Below are positions 28,018-44,907 of a stretch of DNA of 64,000 bases, one piece after another. The position numbers were made by a program, and so were the translations under genes. Position 1 is the first letter of the stretch, and every line of letters starts with the position of its first letter. The notes beneath the pieces are model-generated. The model was not told the origin of the DNA. It was given only the letters and a program-made list of their open reading frames with translations, and did no database searches. The DNA comes from Bradyrhizobium murdochi (GTDB lineage Bacteria > Pseudomonadota > Alphaproteobacteria > Rhizobiales > Xanthobacteraceae): contig NZ_AXAU01000011.1 in the NCBI RefSeq assembly GCF_000472965.1, positions 62,001 to 126,000 of the forward strand. Direction: 5' to 3'.

Positions 28018-29115
28018 CTAACTCCCACGGAACGCCTTGCCGGCGAGCAGGCTGACAAGCTCCTGCTGGCGTGACAGACCGGTCTTCGATAGCACGGCCT
28101 TGAGCTGGCTGCGCACCGTCTCCCGATTGACGCCGGTTGCGTCCGCAAGCGCATCGATGGTGACAGCCTGGCCGATGCCACGCGCCACGCGCGCCTCCGC
28201 CGGCGTCAGGTCGAACAAGCCTTGCAGGATTTCCGCCGTCGGCACCACGGCGCGATCGACCGGCGTCACCACCAATAGTGCGGTGGCCTGGGTGAAGATA
28301 TCGCGCGCATCGCCGCGCACGGGGATGACATGTAGCACCATCGGCACGCGGTCTGCCGTCGCAGCGACCGGTATCGACTTGACGGTCCGACCATCAGCAA
28401 GAGACCGCGGACCGAGCGCTTCCGCAAGCAGCGCGTCCGCCGTGACATCCGTCATCGTGACGCGCTCGATACGATCCTGAAACAGCGAAGGGACCAGCGC
28501 TTCGAACAGACCGTTTGCGGCGAACACCTGGCCGCGCCCGCGCAACACCGCGCCCGGCAGGCCAAGCACCTGCAACGCGTCAGCCTGCGCTCGGGCGCGC
28601 TCGAAGCCGATGCGGTTTGCCGCAAGCGAAGACCGGGCCAGATGGGGCCGCAATCCATCCAGCAAGGCGACGACTTCGCGCGGCACCGGGCCATGATCCT
28701 GATGCCGCGGCATCACGATCGCGATTGAATCGCCGCTCGGCATCGGAATGAGCGTCCCGGCGCGATAACCAAGGCCGTGTTTGCGGTAAAAGTTGCAATA
28801 GACGTCGTTGGTCGCAATCTCCTCCTCCGAGAGGAGATCATAGTCAGTGACGAAGCCTGCATGATTGAGGGCAATGGCGCGCGGCAGAGTCGGATCGCGT
28901 TCGCTCCATCCGTCTTTCAAGAAAACCGGCATGAGCTGGTCATATTCGACAGAATTGACCGCGCTCGTGTATCCGTCCCGCACGCCAAAGAGAAAGCCGC
29001 CATTGCCGCCGATGGCCGCACCGAGCTCACCAAGCAGGGCTGGCCAAAGAGAGGGAATGAGCCCGGCCTCATAGATGCGGTCGATTAGACGTTCTGGATC
29101 AATTGATGCGTTCAT
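28018..29115 (-). CDS. LuxR-family helix-turn-helix transcriptional regulator
   Basis: A 365-residue protein with a C-terminal LuxR-type HTH at about 300-358 (LFDLTPAEARVARGIGQAVTIDALADATGVNRETVRSQLKAVLSKTGLSRQQELVSLL). The long N-terminal part shows no receiver or autoinducer-binding signature that I recognise; it may be a PAS/GAF-like sensor. The length and layout fit a group of rhizobial stand-alone LuxR regulators. The gene lies downstream of rpoC behind the rpoC terminator, so it should have its own promoter; a 6-4-6 inverted repeat about 60-75 bases upstream could be an operator. Targets are unknown. Confidence 0.82.
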   Translation of the reverse strand: MNASIDPERLIDRIYEAGLIPSLWPALLGELGAAIGGNGGFLFGVRDGYTSAVNSVEYDQLMPVFLKDGWSERDPTLPRAIALNHAGFVTDYDLLSEEEIATNDVYCNFYRKHGLGYRAGTLIPMPSGDSIAIVMPRHQDHGPVPREVVALLDGLRPHLARSSLAANRIGFERARAQADALQVLGLPGAVLRGRGQVFAANGLFEALVPSLFQDRIERVTMTDVTADALLAEALGPRSLADGRTVKSIPVAATADRVPMVLHVIPVRGDARDIFTQATALLVVTPVDRAVVPTAEILQGLFDLTPAEARVARGIGQAVTIDALADATGVNRETVRSQLKAVLSKTGLSRQQELVSLLAGKAFRGS

Positions 29116-29174
29116 GGGGAATCGAAAGGACCGTCAACATGACCGGACAGCGCGCCGCGACTTGGTAGCACGTA

Positions 29175-29190
29175 TCACCCTTATGGGTGA
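29175..29190. promoter_or_regulatory. Inverted repeat upstream of the LuxR-type gene
   Basis: TCACCC-TTAT-GGGTGA, a perfect 6-4-6 inverted repeat, centred about 67 bases before the regulator start. It is placed as an autoregulatory operator would be; no other support. Confidence 0.35.
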
Positions 29191-29216
29191 AGCACGGGTC
29201 ACGCCGCTGAAAAAAG

Positions 29217-29240
29217 AAAGCCGGCTTCACAGCCGGCTTT
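29217..29240 (-). terminator. Intrinsic terminator after rpoC
   Basis: Ten-bp stem AAAGCCGGCT with AGCCGGCTTT and a 4-base loop. On the minus strand a T-rich run (TTTCTTTTTT) follows. It lies 26 bases after the rpoC stop. Confidence 0.9.
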
Positions 29241-29266
29241 TTGTTGATCTGACCCTTGCGGAACCC

Positions 29267-33466
<4,200 letters not shown>

Positions 33467-33618
33467 CGTCTTCTCCTCGCGTGCCGGTCGTCACCGGCAG
33501 CAAATTCGAAACTCTTATCTGGTGCGCGCCCCACTCAACGTCCGAGAGGAGCGCGAATGTCCGGCCCTTTTGCGCGAAGCTTGCCTCGCGCTTTGGGCCG
33601 AACATGGAATCTCAAGCG

Positions 33619-37737
<4,119 letters not shown>

Positions 37738-38108
37738 CGTGGCCTCTCATTTTCGTCGCCTTAGTAGGCGAACCTTCCGAAGCGCGACTGCCATCGCCCC
37801 CGGGTTGAATTGTCGAATCGCTCAAAAGGAACAAAGCCCACTTTCAGGAATTAAATCCTGAACCCGCACTTTAGACCTTCAAAACGCAAAACGACGCGCG
37901 GGCGCATGACTGCACCCGCCCGTCATAACTGGTGGTTTCACGGACTGAAAAAGCCCGAAATCTGACTGTCTCCCAACGGGTTACGCCGGGAACCCTGCCG
38001 TTCCCCGCCGCCTACCGTCTTTTCCTGCTGCCGCCACGATATGGGGCGGAATAGTGGAGATTCGAGGGGCTAACCCCACGAATCCCCACACTTTTCTGTG
38101 TAGTACGC
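37738..38108. other. Non-coding gap between rplL and rpoB
   Basis: About 370 bases with no convincing gene. There is a small hairpin, TTCAGGA with TCCTGAA, at 37843-37862 and GC-rich patches, but no stem with a T-run. In many bacteria an attenuator or RNase III site lies here; I could not resolve one by eye. Confidence 0.5.
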
Positions 38109-38486
<378 letters not shown>

Positions 38487-38540
38487 TGATCTATTTCCTT
38501 AAACGTTTGGTTTCGAACCAGGTTTGAGATTAGCGAAGGG

Positions 38541-39059
38541 TCAGGCCGCTTCGCCCTTTGAGGCATGGGCCTGAATGACGCGCGCGAGCTTGGCCGCGGG
38601 CGCGGTGGAGAGCTGGGCGATCTTGGTTGCCGGCGCCACTAGGAGGCCGACAAGCTTGCCGCGCAGTTCGTCCAGCGACGGCAGCGAGGCAAGTGCCCTC
38701 ACGCCGTTCACATCCAGGACGGTTTTACCCATCGAGCCGCCGAGAATGACGAACCGCTCGTTCGTCTTGGCGAACTCCATGGCAACCTTCGGCGCCGCTA
38801 CCGGATCGTTTGAAGTCGCGATCACGGTCGGCCCCTTCAAAAGGGAGCCAATGGCAACGACGTCCGTGCCTTCAAGAGCAATTTTGGCGAGACGGTTCTT
38901 CGAGACCTTCACCGACGCGCCCGCATGCTTCATCTGCGTACGCAGCTTCTGCATCTGGGCCACGGTGAGGCCGGAATAATGGGCGACGACTGCAACGCTC
39001 GTGGTCTTGAAGACCTCGTTCAGCGCCTCAACCGCGTCCTTTTTTGCCGCTCTTTCCAC
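38541..39059 (-). CDS. rplJ: 50S ribosomal protein L10
   Basis: L10 of 172 residues: MERAAKKDAVEALNEVFKTTSVAVVAHYSGLTVAQMQKLRTQMKHAGASVKVSKNRLAKIAL, ending in the helix that holds the L12 dimers. The start codon is GTG (39059), with GGAGAGAG 9 bases upstream. It is separated from rplA by a 3.4-kb block of other genes, so it must have its own promoter or a different history from the usual rplKAJL order. Confidence 0.96.
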   Translation of the reverse strand: MERAAKKDAVEALNEVFKTTSVAVVAHYSGLTVAQMQKLRTQMKHAGASVKVSKNRLAKIALEGTDVVAIGSLLKGPTVIATSNDPVAAPKVAMEFAKTNERFVILGGSMGKTVLDVNGVRALASLPSLDELRGKLVGLLVAPATKIAQLSTAPAAKLARVIQAHASKGEAA

Positions 39060-39692
39060 AGCAAGCTCTCTCCGGTTGGCGGCCTTCGCTTACGAGCGAG
39101 ACCGCCGGGTTGCACCCATCGTCTCGCCCAAAACCTGACCTCTAGACACCAGTCTCAAGGACACGCCGGGCAGACGACATTTGAAAAGCCTGCCCTCCCG
39201 AACCAGATGGCGCGGGGTGTCGAGGTTCGAACCAAATCAGCGATGGCGCCGCCCAAGGCGACGCTAAAGCGAAATCCGGTCTTCACCCGTCTATGCAGGC
39301 TATAAGATTAAGCCGTTGAGGAACTTGCGTTTCTTCGCGGGCGCCTGCAGTCTCGGACAGGATCGGGGCCATTCGGCAAGCCGAAGGACCCCTGCCGCAT
39401 TCCACGAAACGATGAGTTTTCGTTCCTTTCGAGCAATCCATGCGGATGTCCTGAAAGGAATGATCTCCTACCGTAACGGGTTTTCGGAATGCGCGCACAG
39501 ACGTGCCAGCAGCTACGGCCAGCACGCCTGGAAGCCGTTGTTTAACGAGTCTTGCCCGGCTTGCCAAGAGCAAAATTCACACCAGTTCACGGAGACCGGC
39601 CGGACAACAATTTTCGTTCCGAATCTCGAAATTTCTTTGACGGTTCCGTCACACCGGCGACGCCCGCCTCGTCTTGGCCGCAGGAGCTTCTC
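39060..39692. other. Gap between rplJ and the ECF41 module
   Basis: About 630 bases without a supported gene. The left part must hold the leader and promoter of rplJ on the minus strand; I found no clear -35/-10 pair. The right end holds the ECF41-type promoter at 39647-39673. Short open frames here have no ribosome sites or family resemblance. Confidence 0.5.
39647..39673 (+). promoter_or_regulatory. ECF41-type promoter of the sigma-factor module
   Basis: CGTCACA at 39647-39653, then exactly 16 bases, then CGTC at 39670-39673. The published ECF41 consensus, as I recall it, is TGTCACA and CGTC in this arrangement. It lies 19 bases before the first gene of a cluster that ends with an ECF41 sigma factor, so autoregulation is likely. 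Confidence 0.75.
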
Positions 39693-40070
39693 ATGCGGCG
39701 TCAGTTGGCAGCCATTCTTGCGATACCCGCGGTTCTGAACGGGCTGGCCATGCTCGTGGCCGGACCGCTCTGGTACCAAACCGTGCCCGGGGTGCCGGAC
39801 ACCGGCCCGTTCAATCCACATTTTGTTCAGGACATCGGTGCCGCGTTTCTCGTGGCCGGTCTGGCGTTGGCCGCGCGGGCATGGCGCCCGCGCTATTGGC
39901 CGGCGGCCGTGGCGGGCGCCGGCTTCCTCGCCGCGCACGGTCTGATCCACCTGGTGCTGATCGTTACCGGGCACTCCCACAACGCCGCGTTCGATCTTCT
40001 TGCCGTGGTCCTGCCCTCCGCACTCGCCCTCTATTCCGCCTTTCCCAACAAAGGAGAACAATATGCGTAG
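39693..40070 (+). CDS. Small four-helix membrane protein of the ECF41 module
   Basis: A 125-residue protein with four predicted membrane segments (about 4-24, 46-64, 70-90, 98-115). The start is MRRQLAAILAIPAVLNGLAMLVAGPLWYQTVPGVPDTGPFNPHFVQDIGAAFLVAGLALAARA. The ATG at 39693 is preceded by AGGAG at 7-8 bases; the frame is open upstream but that part is not membrane-like. Its 3' end overlaps the AhpD-like gene by 8 bases. No named family is certain. Its role is probably tied to the downstream AhpD-like protein and sigma factor, perhaps sensing at the membrane; this is inference. Confidence 0.75.
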   Translation: MRRQLAAILAIPAVLNGLAMLVAGPLWYQTVPGVPDTGPFNPHFVQDIGAAFLVAGLALAARAWRPRYWPAAVAGAGFLAAHGLIHLVLIVTGHSHNAAFDLLAVVLPSALALYSAFPNKGEQYA

Positions 40071-40608
40071 TTGGATCGCCCGCCGTGGTTTGCGCGCATT
40101 CGCCAAACGCTATGGTTACGACGTCAGCTATCTCGAAATGATGCTGAACGAATCGCCTGCCGCCTTTTTCAAGTTCGCGCCCATCATGAAGGCGGCCGCG
40201 CACCTTGAGGCGGTCCCGACCGATGCCAGCTTCGCTGCCAAAATCGTCGGCGCGCTGGCGGAGGATTGCGGCCCCTGCACGCAATTGGTCGTCGACATGG
40301 CGCTGGAGGCGGGCATGGCCAAGGACCAGATCGAGGCGGTTCTTCGCCGCGATCCGCGCGCGATGAATGATGCGACCATGCTCGGGTTCCGGTTTGCCGA
40401 CGCCGTGGTGCGCCGCTCCGCCAATGACGATGAGTTTCGCGACGCCGTCCGCGCCCAATGGGGCCCGAAAGGCGTGATAGACCTGACGATGGCGCTCCAG
40501 CTTGGCCGCATGTTCCCGATGGTGAAAGCCGGGCTCGGCTATGCCAAGGAGTGCCGCCGCGTCTCGGTGAACGGGCACAATGTCGATGTCGTCAAACAGG
40601 CTGCATGA
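40063..40608 (+). CDS. AhpD/carboxymuconolactone decarboxylase-like protein
   Basis: A 181-residue helical protein with a CxxC pair, C69 and C72, in EDCGPCTQLVVDMALEAG, and the surrounding FAAKIVGALAEDCGPC pattern of the AhpD-like fold. AhpD-type proteins use the two cysteines in peroxide or redox chemistry; the proton-relay histidine usual after the second cysteine of AhpD is not at its expected place here (VVDMA). ECF41 sigma factors are typically encoded beside carboxymuconolactone-decarboxylase-like, oxidoreductase or epimerase genes, so this is the expected partner. The ATG at 40063 follows AAGGAG; the gene overlaps both neighbours, implying one operon. Confidence 0.8.
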   Translation: MRSWIARRGLRAFAKRYGYDVSYLEMMLNESPAAFFKFAPIMKAAAHLEAVPTDASFAAKIVGALAEDCGPCTQLVVDMALEAGMAKDQIEAVLRRDPRAMNDATMLGFRFADAVVRRSANDDEFRDAVRAQWGPKGVIDLTMALQLGRMFPMVKAGLGYAKECRRVSVNGHNVDVVKQAA

Positions 40609-41473
40609 CGGCGACCCGCTGGCGCCCCATCGCGGGCGCCTGCTCGGGCTCGCCTATCGCATGCTCGGCAGCCGCAGCGACGCCGAAGACGTCGTGCAGG
40701 ACGCCTATCTCCGCTTTGCCAGCGCACGGGATGTCCGCAACGCGGAAGCGTTTCTCGTCACCATCGTGACCCGGCTTTGTCTCGATCGCCTGAAGAGCGC
40801 GAAGGCGCAGCGGGAGATCTATATCGGGCCATGGCTTCCGGAGCCCGTGTGCGACGCGGAAAGCCTGTCGGCGGAAGCCGCCACCGAACTGGCCGACGAT
40901 CTATCGTTTGCCTTGTTGCTGGCGTTGGACCGGCTTTCTCCGATGGAGCGCGCGGCCTTCCTGCTGCACGATGTGTTCGACACGCCGTTTTCCGAAATCG
41001 CCGCGATGCTCGACCATAGCGAGGCCGCCTGCCGTCAACTTGCCTCGCGCGCCCGCCGAGCGGTGCGCGACAACCGCCCGCTACCCGCGGCCGCGCCGGA
41101 CGATCACGCGCGTCTCCTGCGCGCTTTCAGCGAAGCGGTCGCCAGCGGCGACGTCAGTCGGCTGGCGCAATTGCTGCGCGAGGACGCGGTTGCGATCACC
41201 GATGGCGGCGGCCGCAAATTCGCGGCGCGCAATCCGATTGTTGGGAAAGACAAGGTCGCCCGCTTCTTCGTCGGCATTGCCGGCAAAACCGCCGGCCAGG
41301 ACGTCCGTATCGAGCCGGCTGTCATCAACGGCGCCATTGGCGCGCTACTCTATCTCGATGGCGAACTCGACCTCACTTTGAGCATGGCGATCGATGGCGA
41401 AAGAATCGCCGCGATCTACGTCGTCCGCAATCCCGACAAGCTGCGCCACATCCCGCCTGCCGGGACACACTGA
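40580..41473 (+). CDS. ECF41-group RNA polymerase sigma factor with SnoaL-like C-terminal domain
   Basis: A 297-residue sigma factor. Sigma-2 region about 14-75 (GRLLGLAYRMLGSRSDAEDVVQDAYLRF), sigma-4 about 108-162 (LSPMERAAFLLHDVFDTPFSEIAAMLDHSEAACRQLASRARR), and a fused SnoaL-like domain about 175-290. The diagnostic ECF41 marks are all present: WLPEP (85-89) between the sigma domains, DGGGR (208-212) and NPDKL (284-288). In this group the C-terminal extension controls activity in place of a separate anti-sigma factor. It starts inside the AhpD-like gene (29-base overlap) with ATGs at 40580 and 40586. A matching promoter lies upstream of the operon. Confidence 0.92.
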   Translation: MSMSSNRLHDGDPLAPHRGRLLGLAYRMLGSRSDAEDVVQDAYLRFASARDVRNAEAFLVTIVTRLCLDRLKSAKAQREIYIGPWLPEPVCDAESLSAEAATELADDLSFALLLALDRLSPMERAAFLLHDVFDTPFSEIAAMLDHSEAACRQLASRARRAVRDNRPLPAAAPDDHARLLRAFSEAVASGDVSRLAQLLREDAVAITDGGGRKFAARNPIVGKDKVARFFVGIAGKTAGQDVRIEPAVINGAIGALLYLDGELDLTLSMAIDGERIAAIYVVRNPDKLRHIPPAGTH

Positions 41474-41478
41474 GCCCG

Positions 41479-42432
41479 TCAGCCGAGCGGCACCTTGTAC
41501 GGCAGCGGCTTGCCGACGAAGAACGCGTCGAGATTGGCCAGCACGCAATCCTGCATCGCCACATGCGACTCCAGCGTATGGCCGCCGATATGCGGAGAGA
41601 GCACGACGTTGGGCAGCGCCGTCAGGGCGTCCGGCGCATGCGGCTCCTTCGCGTAGACGTCGAGGCCGGCGCCGGCGATGGTCTGATCGGTCAGCGCCGC
41701 AATCAGCGCAGGCTGGTCGATCACCGAGCCGCGCGAAATATTGACGACGTAACCATCCTTGCCGAGCTTGCGCAGAATATGGGCATCAACAACGTGATGG
41801 GTATCGGCGCCCGCCCGCACCGCGATCATCAGGACACTGCACCATTCGGCCAGCGCATCCAGGCTCGGAAAATACCGATACGGCACATCGTGCTGCCGGC
41901 GGCTGAAATAGCCGACCTCAGTCTCGAACGCGGCAACCCGCGCCGCAATCCTGCGGCCGATTTCGCCCATGCCGTAGACGCCGATTTTTCGGCCAAGCAT
42001 GCCCGCCTGCGGTCGCATCATCGGCGAAGGCTTTGCGGCCGCCCAACTGCCGCCCCGCACATAGTCATCGGCCGCGAGCAGCCGCCGCGTGGCCGCCAGC
42101 ATCAGCGTAAGAGCGATATCCGCGACTGACGCCGCATTGGCGCCGGGGCTGTGACCGACAGCAATATTGCGCTTCGCCGCCGCTGCCAGATCGACGCCGT
42201 CATAGCCGGTGCCGTAGCAGATGATGGCGCCCAGTTTCGGCATCATGTCCATCGCGTCACCGCGCAGCGGCGTGCCGCCTGCCGTGATCAGCGCTCTGAT
42301 GTCGGCGAGCTGATCGGCTGAGAATACCGCGTTGGGCGCTTTGCCTGCGGCATTCAACAACTCGAAGCGTTCGCCAAAGCGCTCCATCTGGGCTTTCGGA
42401 AAACGCGAATAGATCAGGACTTTCTCGGGCAT
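41479..42432 (-). CDS. D-isomer-specific 2-hydroxyacid dehydrogenase family protein
   Basis: A 317-residue NAD(P)-dependent dehydrogenase. The nucleotide-binding motif GVYGMGEIGRRIA is at about 151-163. The catalytic triad is visible as Arg in NISRGSVID, Glu in DVYAKEPH and His in LSPHIGGHT. Family members reduce glyoxylate, hydroxypyruvate or similar 2-oxoacids; the exact substrate is not clear. It converges on the ECF41 sigma-factor gene, their stops being only 5 bases apart, and lies downstream of the rplA terminator. An operon link to rplKA is unlikely. Confidence 0.88.
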   Translation of the reverse strand: MPEKVLIYSRFPKAQMERFGERFELLNAAGKAPNAVFSADQLADIRALITAGGTPLRGDAMDMMPKLGAIICYGTGYDGVDLAAAAKRNIAVGHSPGANAASVADIALTLMLAATRRLLAADDYVRGGSWAAAKPSPMMRPQAGMLGRKIGVYGMGEIGRRIAARVAAFETEVGYFSRRQHDVPYRYFPSLDALAEWCSVLMIAVRAGADTHHVVDAHILRKLGKDGYVVNISRGSVIDQPALIAALTDQTIAGAGLDVYAKEPHAPDALTALPNVVLSPHIGGHTLESHVAMQDCVLANLDAFFVGKPLPYKVPLG

Positions 42433-42493
42433 TGTTCTTCCTTCTTGCCAAGTCCGACGGGCCGACGATTAGGCAAAAGCGACATCAAACGCA

Positions 42494-42525
42494 AAGGGCG
42501 GAATCGGTCGCCCGATTCCGCCCTT
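42494..42525 (-). terminator. Intrinsic terminator after rplA
   Basis: Perfect 14-bp stem AAGGGCGGAATCGG with CCGATTCCGCCCTT and a 4-base loop. The T-run on the minus strand is short and interrupted (TTTGCGTTTG). It isolates rplKA from the dehydrogenase gene. Confidence 0.75.
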
Positions 42526-42549
42526 GCAATTCACTTAAACCGCCACGAA

Positions 42550-43242
42550 CTAGCCGAGCAGCGTGCCCGGCTCGACCTTGACGCCCGGGCCCATGGTGGA
42601 GGAGACCGCCACGCGCTGGATGTAGGTGCCCTTGGCGCCGGCCGGCTTTGCCTTCGCCACCGCGTCCGCAAGCGCTTTCACGTTCTGCACCAGCTTTTCC
42701 TCGGAGAACGACGCCTTGCCGACACCGGCCTGCACGATGCCGGCCTTCTCGACGCGGAATTCGACCGAGCCGCCCTTGGCGCCCTTCACGGCTGACGTGA
42801 CGTCCATCGTCACGGTGCCGATCTTCGGGTTCGGCATCATGCCGCGCGGGCCGAGCACCTTACCGAGGCGGCCAACCAGCGGCATCATGTCGGGAGTTGC
42901 GATACAACGGTCGAAGTCGATCGTGCCGGCCTGGACCTTCTCGACTAGGTCTTCGGCGCCGACGACGTCAGCACCGGCAGCCTTGGCTTCGTCCGCTTTG
43001 GCGCCACGGGCGAACACACCGACGCGCAGCGTGCGGCCGGTGCCGTTCGGCAGGTTGACGACGCCACGAACCATCTGGTCGGCGTGGCGCGGGTCGACGC
43101 CGAGATTGATCGCGATCTCGATCGTCTCGTCGAACTTCGACGTGGCGCGTTCCTTGACCATCTTGATGGCATCCGCGAGCGGATAGAGCTTCTCGCGGTC
43201 GATGCCCTCACGGACCTTCTTCAAACGTTTTCCGATTGCCAT
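42550..43242 (-). CDS. rplA: 50S ribosomal protein L1
   Basis: L1 of 230 residues with KFDETIEIAINLGVDPRHADQMVRGVVNLPNGTGRTLRVGVFA and the C-terminal half KAGIVQAGVGKASFSEEKLVQNVKAL. It forms the L1 stalk that moves the E-site tRNA and in E. coli represses the rplKA message. It lies 6 bases after rplK and is followed by a terminator, so rplJL is not directly downstream here. Confidence 0.98.
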   Translation of the reverse strand: MAIGKRLKKVREGIDREKLYPLADAIKMVKERATSKFDETIEIAINLGVDPRHADQMVRGVVNLPNGTGRTLRVGVFARGAKADEAKAAGADVVGAEDLVEKVQAGTIDFDRCIATPDMMPLVGRLGKVLGPRGMMPNPKIGTVTMDVTSAVKGAKGGSVEFRVEKAGIVQAGVGKASFSEEKLVQNVKALADAVAKAKPAGAKGTYIQRVAVSSTMGPGVKVEPGTLLG

Positions 43243-43248
43243 GGTCCG

Positions 43249-43677
43249 TTACCCCGCAACTTCCAGACCCATCGAACGGGCGGAGCCCTCAACCATCTTC
43301 ATGGCCGATTCGACTGAGTCGCAATTGAGATCCTTCATCTTCTTCTCGGCGATCTCGCGCACCTGCGCGCGTGTCACCTGGCCCGCCTTGTCGCGGCCCG
43401 GAGCTTTCGAGCCGGACTGGATCTTGGCAGCTTGCTTGAGGAAGTAGGACATCGGCGGCGTCTTCATCTCGAAGGTGAAGGAACGGTCCGCATAGATGGT
43501 GATGATCACCGGGATCGGGGTGTTCTTTTCTTCCTTCTGCGTCTGCGCGTTGAACGCCTTACAGAATTCCATGATGTTGAGGCCGCGCTGACCAAGCGCG
43601 GGACCGATCGGGGGCGACGGATTGGCCGCACCGGCCGGGACCTGAAGCTTCAGGTATCCGGTCACTTTCTTTGCCAT
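43249..43677 (-). CDS. rplK: 50S ribosomal protein L11
   Basis: L11 of 142 residues: MAKKVTGYLKLQVPAGAANPSPPIGPALGQRGLNIMEFCKAFNAQTQ and the C-terminal rRNA-binding domain with TRAQVREIAEKKMKDLNCDSVESAMKMVEGSARSMGLEV. It lies at the GTPase centre and activates RelA. It follows nusG after 130 bases. Confidence 0.98.
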   Translation of the reverse strand: MAKKVTGYLKLQVPAGAANPSPPIGPALGQRGLNIMEFCKAFNAQTQKEEKNTPIPVIITIYADRSFTFEMKTPPMSYFLKQAAKIQSGSKAPGRDKAGQVTRAQVREIAEKKMKDLNCDSVESAMKMVEGSARSMGLEVAG

Positions 43678-43807
43678 GTATCACTCCTGTTGTGCCGACC
43701 GGGGCCGGCGGTTTCAGGGTCCGTGGTTCGGTTGAAGCGCGGTTGGCGACCGCCCTCTTCCTCCCACGGCCTTAATTGACGCGAAGACAAGCTTCGCGCC
43801 GCTCCGA

Positions 43808-44359
43808 TCAGACCTTCTCGACCTGACCGAATTCCAGTTCGACCGGCGTGGCGCGGCCGAAGATCGACACCGCGACCTTCACGCGCGAACGCGCCTCGTC
43901 AATTTCCTCGACCACGCCGGAGAACGACGCGAACGGACCATCGGCCACGCGGACGTTCTCGCCGATTTCAAACGACACCGTGGCCTTCGGCCGCTCAACA
44001 CCTTCCTGCACCTGCTGCAGGATGTGCATCGCCTCGGATTCGGAGATCGGCATCGGCTTGTTTTCGGCGCCGAGGAAGCCCGTCACCTTCGGCGTGTTCT
44101 TGATGAGATGGAACGCCTCGTCGGTCAGTTTCATCTTCACCAGCACGTAGCCCGGGAAGAATTTGCGCTCGGCGTCGATCTTGCGGCCGCGGCGCACCTC
44201 GGTGACCTTTTCGGTCGGCACCAGCACCTGGTCGAACAGTTCCTCGAGGCCGCGCTGCTTCGCCTGCTCGCGGATCGATTCCGCCACCTTCTTCTCGAAG
44301 TTCGAGTAGGCGTGAACGATATACCAGCGCTTGTCCATCGTAAGGGTTCCGGTGCTCAT
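43808..44359 (-). CDS. nusG: Transcription termination/antitermination protein NusG
   Basis: NusG with the NGN domain (KRWYIVHAYSNFEKKVAESIREQAKQRGLEELFDQVLVPTEKVTEVRRGRK, FFPGYVLVKMKLTDEAFHLIKNTPKVTGFLG) and the C-terminal KOW domain (ENVRVADGPFASFSGVVEEIDEARSRVKVAVSIFGRATPVELEFGQVEKV). It links RNA polymerase to Rho or the ribosome. The start at 44359 (MSTGTLTMDKRW, 183 residues) overlaps the secE stop; an internal ATG at 44338 is also possible. Neither has a strong ribosome site, so translational coupling to secE is likely. Confidence 0.95.
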   Translation of the reverse strand: MSTGTLTMDKRWYIVHAYSNFEKKVAESIREQAKQRGLEELFDQVLVPTEKVTEVRRGRKIDAERKFFPGYVLVKMKLTDEAFHLIKNTPKVTGFLGAENKPMPISESEAMHILQQVQEGVERPKATVSFEIGENVRVADGPFASFSGVVEEIDEARSRVKVAVSIFGRATPVELEFGQVEKV

Positions 44360-44550
44360 CATTGGACGCCCAGCAGGAAGGTGACGACGTAGCGGATGAT
44401 CAGATCCGACAGGAAGAAAAAGATCGAAGCCAATGCAACCATCACGAAAACCATGATCGTGGTGATCGTTGTCTCGCGGCGCGTCGGCCAGGTGACCTTG
44501 GCGGTTTCCGAGCGCACTTCCTGCAGGAATTTGAACGGGCTGAAAGCCAT
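44359..44550 (-). CDS. secE: Preprotein translocase subunit SecE
   Basis: SecE of 63 residues, the short single-membrane-segment form: MAFSPFKFLQEVRSETAKVTWPTRRETTITTIMVFVMVALASIFFFLSDLIIRYVVTFLLGVQ. The KVTWPTRRET amphipathic helix and the C-terminal membrane segment are both present. It partners SecY in the translocon. It lies upstream of nusG with overlapping stop and start codons. Confidence 0.97.
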   Translation of the reverse strand: MAFSPFKFLQEVRSETAKVTWPTRRETTITTIMVFVMVALASIFFFLSDLIIRYVVTFLLGVQ

Positions 44551-44907
44551 CGTTGGTTACCGCGTCCTTCGTGAGACGATTGCGATTTAAAGCGAATTCG
44601 AACAGCCCTCTAGTGCCCAGCCCTCTCTCGAAGGATGAGCCGCCAAGCGGGCTCGATTGTTCGGGGGAATTCAAAGCCGCGCCGGATATCCGCATCTCAA
44701 CGGGCCGGCAGCAGGTGGCGGGTATCTACTGCCGCCCGGGCAAAAGGTCAAGGTACGGGGTGCCGCGGCCCCTGTCGGCTGGGTGAACGGGGCGGAGCCA
44801 TTGGTTAACCCGCCGATACCGGGTCGGCTCAAATGCACCCAAGGCCGCCATCCTGATTTTAAAAGCTCCTAGATATCCTGTTTGCTCCACTGGGGAGCGA
44901 GACGACC
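44551..44907. other. Leader and promoter region of secE-nusG
   Basis: About 350 bases with no supported gene. It contains the secE promoter candidate (44723-44751), a leader of about 165 bases, and small GC-rich inverted repeats whose function is unclear. Confidence 0.5.
44723..44751 (-). promoter_or_regulatory. Promoter candidate for secE-nusG
   Basis: On the minus strand TTGACC (44751-44746), exactly 17 bases, then TAGATA (44728-44723). It is a good match to the housekeeping sigma consensus and lies about 170 bases before secE. Confidence 0.65.

Noticed and set aside
27861..28055. A 64-codon open frame between the fusion gene and the LuxR-type gene
   Set aside because: It runs through the intrinsic terminator hairpin and overlaps the end of the regulator gene on the other strand.
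39283..39573. Open frames of about 95-140 codons on both strands in the rplJ upstream gap
   Set aside because: No ribosome sites, no recognisable domains, and they overlap regulatory sequence.
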